DNA of 64,000 nt from an uncultured Prevotellaceae bacterium (GTDB lineage Bacteria; Bacteroidota; Bacteroidia; Bacteroidales; Bacteroidaceae): contig CAMKSE010000008.1 in assembly GCA_946415365.1 (NCBI GenBank), forward strand, positions 62,001 through 126,000, given 5' to 3'. Positions 17,095 through 25,511 of this stretch are shown here, piece by piece (position 1 is the first letter of the stretch; every line of letters starts with the position of its first letter). The translations under genes and the position numbers were made by a program. A model generated the notes under the pieces. That model was not told the origin of the DNA. It saw only the letters and a list, made by a program, of their open reading frames with translations, and did not search any database.

Positions 17095-18945
17095 ATGAAA
17101 AAGCTAAATATCTTCATGTCGGCTCTCCTTGGCATAGCCTTCACGGCATGTACGGAGAATTTTGACCCCGAGGTAGGTCCTCAGTCCTATTTGCCCGAGA
17201 GCCCGCTTGCCACCAGCGATGTCACTATGACATCTGAGGCGAGCACCATCAATATCGAAAGCCTCGTCGAGGCAGGCAATCCCATCACCATCGGTACCGC
17301 TTCGGTGCGTGAGGGTGCCATGCCTGTGAATACTGTTCTCAAGGCCACAGTCGATTTCTCCAATGACCCCGACTTTGGGCAGTTCATCACCCTGCCGGCC
17401 AGCATCGACGAGAACAATCTTGTAACGGTCTCGGCTAATGACCTGCAGGATGAGTATTTCAACAACATCACCCGCAACCCGAAGACAATCAACCTCTATA
17501 TGAGGACCACACTCTATACAGTAACCAATGGGGCCGCAGAGGCTATTATCGGTAAGCCGGGTGAGAACTACTATGCTGTGCAGAACGTACAGTTCACACC
17601 GCTCTTCAAGGTGCAGATTTCTCCTGCGTATTATGTGATCGGTGCAGCAGGTGGTTGGACCCCTGAGGGCGCCCGTACCCAGAAGTTCGAGCATAGTGAC
17701 GCTGATGTCTATGACGATCCTGTGTTCACCATTACCATAGATTCTGGCGGTGACGACTGCTGGTTTGCTTTTGGTGACGATGACGCCCTCAACGCTATCG
17801 GTGGTGGTGACTGGACGAAGCTTCTCGGCACGAAGGGTGAGAGCGAGGATCTCTCTGGGACGATGGATTTCCGCTACAATCTTGGCGGCGACCACTCCTT
17901 CCATGTGCAGAACGCCAAGAAGATCCGCATTACGCTCAACATGATGGACTATAGCTACGTGATTGAGCCGGTGAATATCGCTGAGAACTACTACCTCATC
18001 GGAGGTCCTGGTGACTGGAGTGCTGATGCAGCTATGACCATGCCGTTCTCGCATAGTAACAAGGACGTGTTTGAGGATCCTGTATTCACCTACACCTTCG
18101 AAGGCAATGGTGGCGACATGTGGTTCGCATTCGGTGACAAGGAAGCTATCGACGCCGTGGCAGCGGGTGACTGGAACAACCTCTTCGGCACGAAGGGTGA
18201 GAGTACAGACCTCAGTGGCAGCTTCGACCGCCGCTACAACCTCGGTGGCGACCACTCATTCTGCGTCGACGGTAAGGCCAAGATGTACCGATTCACCATC
18301 AATATGGCTGACATGACCTATACGATTGCTCCGCTTACCTTCAATGATTACATCTGGGAGGCAGGCGTGAACAACAACTGGGGCTCTGAGGCACAGCCGC
18401 TCTACTGCGCTAATCAGGATGGTGTCTATGTTGGCTTCTTCTATGCTCAGGATGCCGACTGGTCTGACGGAAAGGGTGCCTTCAAGTTCACTGGTGCCTT
18501 CAACGACTGGGGTCAGGGTAACTATGGTACTGGCACCATCGCTGACGACGGACTCTCTGGCACGCTCATCGATGACGGCGGTTCTGGCAACTGTCTGGCA
18601 ACACCTGGCTTCTATAAGGCCACTGTTGACCTGTCAGGTATGACCTATAGTCTGATTCCTATCAGTGGCATCGGTATCGTAGGTCCGGCTCAGGCTGGCA
18701 GCTGGGATTCTGACACAGACCTCACCTACAATCCGGAGACACGTGCTTGGGAAGGCACCATCGATTTGGCTGCCGACGAGTTCAAGTTCCGTGCCAATGA
18801 TAGTTGGGATATCAACTGGGGTGGTTCTGTCGACAATCTGACTCAGGATGGTCCTAACCTCAAGATAGCTGAGGCTGGTAAGTACTTCATCCAGTTCTGG
18901 GCACTTTGCGAGACGAAGTCTTACTGTACGATTACGAAGCAATAA
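17095..18945 (+). CDS. SusF/SusE-like multi-module starch-binding lipoprotein
   Basis: 616 residues. A lipoprotein leader (LLGIAFTACTEN) and SusE-type N-terminal domain precede three or four beta-sandwich modules. Modules starting at about residues 178 (YYVIGAAGGWTPEG) and 300 (YYLIGGPGDWSAD) are near-duplicates: both carry WFAFGD, GDW, GTKGES, DLSG, RYNLGGDHSF in the same order. A third, diverged module contains YIWEAGVNNNWG and WGQGNYGTG, and a fourth GIGIVGPAQAGSWDSD. Repeated Trp/Asp-rich strands fit starch-binding modules of SusE/F. It is fourth in the starch operon, 14 bp after the SusE-like gene. Confidence 0.85.
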   Translation: MKKLNIFMSALLGIAFTACTENFDPEVGPQSYLPESPLATSDVTMTSEASTINIESLVEAGNPITIGTASVREGAMPVNTVLKATVDFSNDPDFGQFITLPASIDENNLVTVSANDLQDEYFNNITRNPKTINLYMRTTLYTVTNGAAEAIIGKPGENYYAVQNVQFTPLFKVQISPAYYVIGAAGGWTPEGARTQKFEHSDADVYDDPVFTITIDSGGDDCWFAFGDDDALNAIGGGDWTKLLGTKGESEDLSGTMDFRYNLGGDHSFHVQNAKKIRITLNMMDYSYVIEPVNIAENYYLIGGPGDWSADAAMTMPFSHSNKDVFEDPVFTYTFEGNGGDMWFAFGDKEAIDAVAAGDWNNLFGTKGESTDLSGSFDRRYNLGGDHSFCVDGKAKMYRFTINMADMTYTIAPLTFNDYIWEAGVNNNWGSEAQPLYCANQDGVYVGFFYAQDADWSDGKGAFKFTGAFNDWGQGNYGTGTIADDGLSGTLIDDGGSGNCLATPGFYKATVDLSGMTYSLIPISGIGIVGPAQAGSWDSDTDLTYNPETRAWEGTIDLAADEFKFRANDSWDINWGGSVDNLTQDGPNLKIAEAGKYFIQFWALCETKSYCTITKQ

Positions 18946-18962
18946 GTAGTAATATCTATTAG

Positions 18963-18999
18963 TTCAGGCGAGCCGTTTATCCACAACGGCCCGCCTGAA
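18963..18999 (+). terminator. Strong hairpin between susF-like and nucleotidase-like genes
   Basis: A 15-bp stem (TTCAGGCGAGCCGTT with AACGGCCCGCCTGAA, one A-C mismatch) closes a 7-nt loop at 18978-18984. There is no T-run after it, and the next ATG is only 10 bp away. It may be a weak terminator, an RNA processing or stability element that sets sus gene stoichiometry, or a translation-modulating structure. Confidence 0.6.
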
Positions 19000-19008
19000 A
19001 AGTATCAT

Positions 19009-20583
19009 ATGAAGAAGAATATCATCTGGTTGCTGGCTGCTACCATCTGTTTTGCCAGCATTTCTTGCTCCCACAAGGTTACCTCCAGCCTTACAGCCGG
19101 AGAGAAACAGAAGAGCATTGTCATACTTTATGAGAATGATGTGCACTGCGGCATTGACGGCTATGCAAAGTTGGCTGGCCTGCGTGATGTCATCAACAAG
19201 AGCGATACGGCCTATGCCGCTGCTGTCTGCGTGGGTGACTTCCTGCAGGGCAACACCACAGGAGCCATCTCAAAAGGACAGTACATCATCGATATCATGA
19301 AAGGTGTGGGCTATGACGCCATTACACTTGGAAACCATGAATTCGACTACGGTGTGCCCCGTCAGGAAGAACTGCTGAGGCAGGTGAATGCTCCTGTGGT
19401 CTGTGCGAATTTCTTTGAGCCAAGCACGCCTGCACCGTTCTATCCGGCATACGTGATAAAGCAGTACGGCCCCAAGCGCATCGCTTATGTTGGAGCCGTG
19501 ACACCTGAGACAATGGTACTCGAAGGCTATTCGTTCTACGACACAAACGGTATTAAACTCTATGACCTGTGTCCTGAAACGTTCTACAGCCTCATACAGC
19601 AGGCCGTTGACAACGCCCGCAGCGAGGGTGCAGACTACGTGGTACTGTTATCGCATGTCGGAGAAGATACTCAGTCGCTGGGTTTCAATTCCCATTTGCT
19701 GGTGAACAAGACCAAAGGTATAGATATTGTACTCGACGGACATACTCACTCCATCATCCCTGAAGATGTTGTGCAGAATCTTGAAGGAAAGCATATCACT
19801 GTGACCCAGACAGGCACACAATTTAACTATATCGGCAAACTGCTCATCACGGCTGACGGTCACATGACCACCTCTCTGCTCCCCGTCAAGGATATTCCTT
19901 ATGAGAACGCCGGCATTAAAGCTGTTACCGACAGTGTGAGACAACTCGTTCAGAACGCTACCTCACGTGTTGTGGCCAAAAGCGACTATATGCTTGTGGT
20001 AGCCGACGACCAGGATCAGTGGATTGTGCGTGGCGAGGAGACTAATGCCGGTGACCTCGTGGCAGATGCCTACCGTCAGGCGATGCAGTCGGATATGGCC
20101 TTCGAGAATGGTGGTGGTATCCGCAACAATATCCCCGCCGGCACCATCACCTACGGAAATGTCATCGGTATGCTGCCTTATGACAATACCCTTTGCCGGA
20201 TAGCTGCCACAGGTCAGCAGATACAACAGATGTTGACACGTTGTACCGCCTTGGTACCACAACTCGACGGAAACTTCCCACAGTGTTCAGGCGTCCGTTT
20301 TACTATTCACAGTAAGAGTCATACTGTCAGCGATGTCGAAGTGCTGCAGGCCAACGGCACTTATGCACCTATTGACCCGACGAAGACCTATACCGTGGGC
20401 CTGACGGACTACAACTATTCTGGCGGTGGACTGTTTGACTGTTTCAAGTCGTGTCCTGTGCTCTTTGAGAGTACTACCCGTTACTATGATGCTCTAGCAA
20501 ACTATCTGAGCGGCAACCTTGGCGGCAACACGGGAACAACCTATGCAAAACCGCAAGGACGCATTACCATCGTTAACGATTAA
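19009..20583 (+). CDS. 5'-nucleotidase/UDP-sugar hydrolase-like lipoprotein
   Basis: 524 residues with a lipobox (FASISC). The N-terminal calcineurin-like metallophosphatase domain shows ENDVHCG (first metal site), GDFLQGN, TLGNHEFDYG (GNHE), LLSHVGED and DGHTHS; the C-terminal 5'-nucleotidase domain (about 330-524) has EETNAGDLVADAYRQ and NGGGIRNNIPAG. Known relatives hydrolyse nucleotides or nucleotide sugars in the periplasm. It sits between the SusF-like gene and the amylase, 14 bp before the latter, and appears part of the starch operon, although the hairpin at 18963-18999 may uncouple it. Why a nucleotidase belongs here is not evident. Confidence 0.88.
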   Translation: MKKNIIWLLAATICFASISCSHKVTSSLTAGEKQKSIVILYENDVHCGIDGYAKLAGLRDVINKSDTAYAAAVCVGDFLQGNTTGAISKGQYIIDIMKGVGYDAITLGNHEFDYGVPRQEELLRQVNAPVVCANFFEPSTPAPFYPAYVIKQYGPKRIAYVGAVTPETMVLEGYSFYDTNGIKLYDLCPETFYSLIQQAVDNARSEGADYVVLLSHVGEDTQSLGFNSHLLVNKTKGIDIVLDGHTHSIIPEDVVQNLEGKHITVTQTGTQFNYIGKLLITADGHMTTSLLPVKDIPYENAGIKAVTDSVRQLVQNATSRVVAKSDYMLVVADDQDQWIVRGEETNAGDLVADAYRQAMQSDMAFENGGGIRNNIPAGTITYGNVIGMLPYDNTLCRIAATGQQIQQMLTRCTALVPQLDGNFPQCSGVRFTIHSKSHTVSDVEVLQANGTYAPIDPTKTYTVGLTDYNYSGGGLFDCFKSCPVLFESTTRYYDALANYLSGNLGGNTGTTYAKPQGRITIVND

Positions 20584-20597
20584 CAACAAAAACGATT

Positions 20598-22409
20598 ATG
20601 CAAAGACTTTACTCAACAATCATCTCACTTCTCTGCACGCTTGCCGTCATGGCACAGGGATGGCCACAGAACTATGGTGGCGTGATGCTGCAGGGATTTT
20701 ATTGGGATTCTTTCAACGACACGCAATGGACACGTCTGGAAAAACAGGCCGATGACCTTGCAACAACCTTCAGTCTCGTATGGGTACCACAAAGTGGAAA
20801 TTGCGGAGGTACATCGATGGGATATGACGACCTGTACTGGTTTAACCAGAACAGTTCTTTCGGCAGCGAGGCAGATTTACGTTCGATGATTAATACCTTT
20901 AAGACAAAAGGCATTGGCACTATCGCCGACGTGGTCATCAATCACCGTAAGAATGTCAGCAACTGGGTGGACTTCCCCAAGGAAACATATAATGGGGTTG
21001 AATACGAGTTGTTATCGACAGACATTTGCAAGAATGATGATGACGGTGAAACGAAGAAATGGGCAGATCAAAATGGATACAGCCTCAGTGAAAACAACGA
21101 TACAGGAGAAGGCTGGGGAGGTATGCGCGACTTGGATCACAAGAGTGAAAACGTGCAGAACAATGTAAAGGCCTATTTGGACTTCCTCATCAACGATCTG
21201 GGGTATAGCGGATTCCGTTATGATATGGTAAAGGGCTATAGCGCAAAATACACAAAGATGTATAATGAAAGTGCTAAGCCGGAATTCTCCGTAGGTGAGT
21301 GCTGGGACAGTTCAGGAAAGATAAAAAGCTGGATTGACGGCACAGATAAAACGAGTGCTGCCTTTGACTTCCAGTTCCGATACACCGTTCGTAATGCCAT
21401 CAACAATAATGACTGGAGCTATCTCGGAAAACAGAATGATGGTAACTGGCCCTTGGTGAGCAACGACTATAACAACGGTAGCTATCGCCAGTATGCAGTG
21501 ACATTCGTTGAAAATCACGATACGGAGAAACGTTCCAATGCAGCTCAGGATCCAATTAAGAAAGACACCCTTGCAGCCAACGCCTATCTGCTGGCCATGC
21601 CTGGTACACCATGCGTATTTCTCACCCACTGGAAGAAATATAAGGAGGAGATTTCCAAGATGGCGGCCGTGCGCAAAGCTGTTGGCATCACCAATACCAG
21701 CACCTACGAGAACGTAGCCTCAAGCAAGGACCTGTACGCTGTTCAGACCACAGGAGCAAATGGAAAGCTTATTGCTGTTGTGGGACCAAATGCCGGAAGA
21801 TACCAGCCCAACGGGACAGGATGGAAGAAGACTATCAGTGGATACCACTATGCATACTTTGTAAATGGTATCGAACCAGAGAGCATCGACTACCCGACGT
21901 TCACACCAAGCGAATTCCAGCCGTACACCATCACTGTTGGCGTGAATGTAGACCAAGTAGGTTGGAGTAGCGTTAATTTTTGGACATGGGGCGGTGACGG
22001 CAGTCATGCACCGAAGAACAACAACTGGCCCGGTGATAAGGTAAGCAGCACTACAGAGGTCGGAGGCAAACAATGGTACACCATGCAGTACACCATCAAT
22101 GATGAGATCGATGCCGTAAGTTTTGTATTCAGCACAGGCTCCGGTAATCCACAAACTGTAGATGTGTCGAACATCGCCGATGACAGGTTCTTTGAGATTT
22201 CGACACAGAAAGACGGTGACAAATATCTTGTCAACGATGTCACTTCAACCTATCTCCCATCAGGCATTAAGCCTATAATAAACTATGATTCCGACGCATC
22301 TGGTAATGTATACAGCCTTGACGGACGTCTGGTTCGTACTGACGGAAAACTGGAGAATCTGCCCAAGGGCATTTATATCGTAAATAAGAAGAAGATAATA
22401 CTTAAGTGA
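20598..22409 (+). CDS. GH13 alpha-amylase with C-terminal starch-binding region, exported
   Basis: Cleaves alpha-1,4 glucan. A signal peptide ends near residue 19 (VMAQ). The (beta/alpha)8 catalytic domain carries DVVINH (111-116), GFRYDMVKG with nucleophile Asp209, SVGECWD with acid/base Glu234, and ENHDT with Asp308. After a domain C, about residues 440-540 form a beta-rich module (VGWSSVNFWTWGGDG, NNWPGD) resembling CBM26-type starch-binding modules. The last 30 residues (NVYSLDGRLV, GIYIVNKKKIILK) look like the Prevotella C-terminal tail related to type IX secretion sorting signals. It is last in the starch operon, and convergent with a glycosyltransferase gene 5 bp away. Confidence 0.92.
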   Translation: MQRLYSTIISLLCTLAVMAQGWPQNYGGVMLQGFYWDSFNDTQWTRLEKQADDLATTFSLVWVPQSGNCGGTSMGYDDLYWFNQNSSFGSEADLRSMINTFKTKGIGTIADVVINHRKNVSNWVDFPKETYNGVEYELLSTDICKNDDDGETKKWADQNGYSLSENNDTGEGWGGMRDLDHKSENVQNNVKAYLDFLINDLGYSGFRYDMVKGYSAKYTKMYNESAKPEFSVGECWDSSGKIKSWIDGTDKTSAAFDFQFRYTVRNAINNNDWSYLGKQNDGNWPLVSNDYNNGSYRQYAVTFVENHDTEKRSNAAQDPIKKDTLAANAYLLAMPGTPCVFLTHWKKYKEEISKMAAVRKAVGITNTSTYENVASSKDLYAVQTTGANGKLIAVVGPNAGRYQPNGTGWKKTISGYHYAYFVNGIEPESIDYPTFTPSEFQPYTITVGVNVDQVGWSSVNFWTWGGDGSHAPKNNNWPGDKVSSTTEVGGKQWYTMQYTINDEIDAVSFVFSTGSGNPQTVDVSNIADDRFFEISTQKDGDKYLVNDVTSTYLPSGIKPIINYDSDASGNVYSLDGRLVRTDGKLENLPKGIYIVNKKKIILK

Positions 22410-22414
22410 AATAA

Positions 22415-23185
22415 TTAGTTTGGTTTTAAGACGGCACGGACGAGGAACCAGCAGTGCATGAGGAATGTCTGCACTCGTCCGTAATGACGCTCCATTACCC
22501 TGTAACGCTCCTTGAGCGACTCACGGTGGTGGAGCGTAGTCTGGCCTTCCTCGGTGTAGTTGGCTACTACCATGTGGAGGTTCTGCAGGGGTACTTTCTC
22601 CTTGTCTGCGGCCTTCATGATACGGATGCACCAGTCTACATCAGCTGAGTATCTGTATTGCTGGTCATAGGGCGTTGCAATGGCAAAGTCTGTACGGGCG
22701 TAGAAGGCTTGGTGGCAGACAAGCATGCCGTGACGGAAGGATTTCCATGTTAAGTTTTCGGGCGGTGCGAGACGACGATGATGGAGGAAACGACCTTCAG
22801 CGTCAACAATGTCCGTATCGCCATAGAGTACGGCTGGGGCAGACTCTGCTACAGCCGCAGCGATGCGGCTGACCGTATCCGATGCAGGGAGAAAGTCTCC
22901 GGCATTGAGGAAACAGACGTAGTCTCCGTCAAGGGAACGCAAGCCCTTGTTCATGGCGTCATAGATACCTTTGTCAGGTTCCGACATCAGTTGGATGCGG
23001 TGACCATTGCCCGAATCATTGGAACATTCGATATAGTCGTTCACCATCTCCTGTGTCCCATCTGTCGATGCCCCGTCAATTATTAGGTGTACGATGTCGG
23101 GATAGTCCTGGGCGAGCACACTGTCGAGGGTGCGCTGCAAGACGTCTGCGGCGTTGTAGGTGACGGTAACGTAGGTGATGGTCAT
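22415..23185 (-). CDS. Family 2 glycosyltransferase (WcaA-like)
   Basis: 256 residues with a GT-A fold start (MTITYVTVTYNAADVLQRTLDSV), a DGASTDGT nucleotide-binding motif (about 38-45) and the DxD-type YGDTDIVDA. The C-terminal part contains YSADVDWCIRIMKA typical of the family. It probably adds a sugar to a cell-surface polysaccharide or glycan in the cytoplasm. It lies downstream of a GT4 gene (20 bp gap with AGTTTAT-like repeats). Donor and acceptor unknown. Confidence 0.88.
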   Translation of the reverse strand: MTITYVTVTYNAADVLQRTLDSVLAQDYPDIVHLIIDGASTDGTQEMVNDYIECSNDSGNGHRIQLMSEPDKGIYDAMNKGLRSLDGDYVCFLNAGDFLPASDTVSRIAAAVAESAPAVLYGDTDIVDAEGRFLHHRRLAPPENLTWKSFRHGMLVCHQAFYARTDFAIATPYDQQYRYSADVDWCIRIMKAADKEKVPLQNLHMVVANYTEEGQTTLHHRESLKERYRVMERHYGRVQTFLMHCWFLVRAVLKPN

Positions 23186-23186
23186 A

Positions 23187-23205
23187 AAGTTTATAGTTTA
23201 TAAGT
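23187..23205. repeat. AGTTTATA-type repeat in the GT2-GT4 gap
   Basis: Two to three AGTTTAT(A) units extend into the last codons of the upstream GT4 gene. This is the same unit class as 11225-11290. Confidence 0.65.
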
Positions 23206-24474
23206 TTAGAGTTTATAGTGCTTGAAGGCCAAGGCCTGCTGATAAACTTCGGCATAACGCAGAGCTACGTTCTGCTGAGAGTAGTTGTGGACCACCTTTT
23301 GTATGGCGTTACGGCTGAGAGCCTCGTAGTCGGACTCCTCCAGTATCCAACCGATGCCACGCGCCAGATCTTCGGCATTGCAGTAGTCTGCTACATAGCC
23401 GTTACGCTTGTGGTCTATCTCCTCTGGAATGCCGCCCACCTTGAATCCCACGCAGGGTACACCACAGGCCATTGCTTCCATGATGGTGTTGGGCAGATTC
23501 TCCGAGAGCGATGGCAGCACGAATACGTCAACGGCATTGTAGACATCGACGATACGCCGCTCGTCGTTTACGTAGCCTAAGGGATGGGCCTTCAGCTGTA
23601 ACAATTCCACCAATTCTTCAGCGTGTCCGCCGAGGATGACAACCTCATAAGGCGTCTGGCATTTTGTGTGGTCACCCAGCAGTCGGCAAGCCTCGATGAG
23701 ATAGTCCATGCCCTTGTTAGGTGTGGTGACGCGCTGCGATGCGAAGAGGATCAGTCGCGGGTCCTGTGGCAGACCGAGTCGCTGGCGGGCCTCTATTTTA
23801 TTATACCTATTATATATATGGGTGTCGATGGGATTGGGGATGCTGGTGACCTTATGGCCTTTGAGCAGGGCACTGGCCTTGGCTTCGTTCTCAAGCCAGC
23901 GGCTGCACGCCACATAGTAGATGTTCTCGCCTTCTAACATACGGTGTTTCCGTTGCCAGATCGTGGTGGAAATGTCATCGCCTTGGCTGTTGCCCAACAG
24001 ACGGCAGCAGCGACAGCGAGTGGTGAAGTTACGGCAACCAAGGGTAACATGACAGATGGCAGTGGCGGGCCAGATGTCGTGCATAGTCCATACGACGGGC
24101 TTGCCTGAACGCAGGATCTTACGGATGCCGCTGAGTGAGAGCATACCTTGATTGATCCAATGCAGATGGATGATGTCAGCCTCCTGAAACTCTCTCAGAC
24201 GGGTGATGTCCGTGCCTGCATTGGCCAGATCAATCTCAAATAGGTGCTTTCGTGAGAAGCCGCAGCGCACAAATATGACAAAACGCTCCCAAAGAAAGTT
24301 CCAGCGGAGCCGCCACGAGCGGGGAAGCTGTGCAATGGTCAGTGAGTCGCTCTCCTTATCGCGCACCAGCATCTTCGCCTTAACACCATGGTTGATTAGT
24401 GCCTTCATCAGCCGGTTGGCAGCTACCGCAGCCCCACCAGTGCGCTCGCTTGTATTGACAATGAGCACCTTCAT
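23206..24474 (-). CDS. Family 4 glycosyltransferase
   Basis: 422 residues, GT-B fold. The N-terminus MKVLIVNTSERTGGAAVAANRL and TMHDIWPATAICHV belong to the acceptor-side domain; a Cys-rich segment (CRNFTTRCRCCRLLG, about 155-170) and the C-terminal GT4 block (FVLPSLSENLPNTIMEAMACGVPCVGFKVGGIPE, with the catalytic E-x7-E arrangement) follow. It likely transfers sugar in surface glycan or glycoprotein synthesis. It is 20 bp upstream of the GT2 gene and 8 bp downstream of a small membrane protein, so the three are probably one leftward unit. The Cys cluster may bind zinc, which is inference. Confidence 0.88.
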   Translation of the reverse strand: MKVLIVNTSERTGGAAVAANRLMKALINHGVKAKMLVRDKESDSLTIAQLPRSWRLRWNFLWERFVIFVRCGFSRKHLFEIDLANAGTDITRLREFQEADIIHLHWINQGMLSLSGIRKILRSGKPVVWTMHDIWPATAICHVTLGCRNFTTRCRCCRLLGNSQGDDISTTIWQRKHRMLEGENIYYVACSRWLENEAKASALLKGHKVTSIPNPIDTHIYNRYNKIEARQRLGLPQDPRLILFASQRVTTPNKGMDYLIEACRLLGDHTKCQTPYEVVILGGHAEELVELLQLKAHPLGYVNDERRIVDVYNAVDVFVLPSLSENLPNTIMEAMACGVPCVGFKVGGIPEEIDHKRNGYVADYCNAEDLARGIGWILEESDYEALSRNAIQKVVHNYSQQNVALRYAEVYQQALAFKHYKL

Positions 24475-24482
24475 GTCTGTCG

Positions 24483-25061
24483 CTACTCTTCTTTAGCCCG
24501 CTTCCGTGCTTCCTTCTCAAGCCGTTTCTGCTCCTTCCGTGCTTCTTTCTCTAAGCGCTTAGCCTCTTTTGCGGCCTCTTTCTCTTTACGCTTCTTCTCC
24601 TTCTCGAGCTCTTTTTCGCGTTTTCTCTTCTCCTTCTCAAGGCGCTTCAGTTCTTTGGCACTCTGCTTGGCGGCCTCTTTCTCAGTCTTGGCCTCTTCCT
24701 TTTCTTTGAGCGACTCTTCCAATTTTTCCCGAATCATCTCCTTGTCGAAAGTGAAGACATAACCGAACATGCCTAAGGAGAGCGTATTGTCCTTACCGTT
24801 CAGTCGCACATAGGTGGTGTTAAAAAGGAAGTAGTTGTTCTCTTTTAGTTTTGAGTTCAGAGCGGTCTCAACGGCCTTGACTACCACACCCTTTCCCAGT
24901 TTTGCAAGCACATTGTCGCCCAGGCGGTCTGAAGCCTCCTCTTCGACATATTCCTCAATGGCCTTCATCATGGCCTCCTTGTGCTGCTGTTTGTCAGGAC
25001 GTGTCTCGATCATCAGCACGGCCAGCAACAGCACGATAAATATACATAACAGTTTCTTCAT
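24483..25061 (-). CDS. DUF4359-like membrane protein with a long charged Lys/Glu helix
   Basis: 192 residues. An N-terminal hydrophobic helix or signal (KKLLCIFIVLLLAVLMIET), a compact middle domain (about 25-110, ending LSLGMFGYVFTF), then residues about 112-192 made almost only of Lys, Glu, Arg and Ala in short repeats (KRLEKEARKEQ, REKELEKEKKRK). The tail fits a single alpha-helix or coiled coil. It is similar in plan to DUF4359 proteins, function unknown. First in the leftward unit with two glycosyltransferases, with a good promoter at 25087-25094. Confidence 0.75.
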   Translation of the reverse strand: MKKLLCIFIVLLLAVLMIETRPDKQQHKEAMMKAIEEYVEEEASDRLGDNVLAKLGKGVVVKAVETALNSKLKENNYFLFNTTYVRLNGKDNTLSLGMFGYVFTFDKEMIREKLEESLKEKEEAKTEKEAAKQSAKELKRLEKEKRKREKELEKEKKRKEKEAAKEAKRLEKEARKEQKRLEKEARKRAKEE

Positions 25062-25086
25062 ATTCTATGATGCTTAAATTCGGATG

Positions 25087-25117
25087 CAAAGGTACGAATA
25101 AGTGAGCGAAATGCAAA
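25087..25117 (-). promoter_or_regulatory. Promoter of the DUF4359-like gene (-33 and -7)
   Basis: Minus strand: TTTG, 19-nt spacer, TACCTTTG (the -7 at 25087-25094). The spacer contains TTTCGCTCACTTATT, which also occurs in the purL promoter. Confidence 0.72.
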
Positions 25118-25232
25118 GCAAAAAGAGTGAATAATTGTTGTTATCGTGCACATTCCCTTGATTTACGTCAAGAATAAAGGGTACAATTACACTTATTTTG
25201 GTAAAAGTCTTGTGGGGAACAAATAAATGTTG

Positions 25233-25240
25233 TACCTTTG
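25233..25240 (+). promoter_or_regulatory. -7 promoter element of a non-coding transcript
   Basis: TACCTTTG on the plus strand, a perfect TAnnTTTG match, with a TTGT-like -33 element 19 nt upstream. No open reading frame of useful size follows before the terminator at 25448-25481. Confidence 0.65.
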
Positions 25241-25246
25241 CATCGT

Positions 25247-25481
25247 CAAAAGGTTAATAGATTGTTTTAGGTTAGTAGTAATATTTATAGTTTTAGGTTT
25301 TTAGTTATTGGTAAAAGAAAGTTTTCAGCTGTGGATAACAGGAGGCAATTGCGAAATTCCCTTTTAAACTTTCAAATTTTTAGCCCTTGCGGCTGAAAAT
25401 TTCTTTCGAAAAAAGGATTTTTAGTTAAACATAGGCTTTTTCAGATGCCGCGGCTCGAGAGAGTCGCGGTATTGTTTTTTT
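25247..25481 (+). ncRNA. Probable structured non-coding RNA, about 235 nt, unidentified
   Basis: Bounded by a TACCTTTG promoter and a strong intrinsic terminator in a 450-bp gap where the flanking genes are both leftward, so it is not a leader for either. Two mutually exclusive helices are visible: 25317-25329 (GAAAGTTTTCAGC) can pair with 25392-25407, or 25374-25385 can pair with 25391-25402 as a 12-bp hairpin with loop CTTGC. The size would suit 6S RNA or another housekeeping RNA, but I could not match a known family; it lacks the RNase P and tmRNA signatures I would expect. The transcription start is estimated. Confidence 0.6.
25448..25481 (+). terminator. Intrinsic terminator of the non-coding RNA
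   Basis: A 9-bp stem (CCGCGGCTC with GAGTCGCGG, one G-U pair), GAGA tetraloop at 25457-25460, and a run of seven T at 25475-25481. Confidence 0.85.
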
Positions 25482-25511
25482 ATGTTCTATATCAGAAATA
25501 GCGTATCAGTA

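Noticed and set aside
25261..25480. Riboswitch or leader for a downstream gene
   Set aside because: The next genes on both sides read leftward, away from this transcript.
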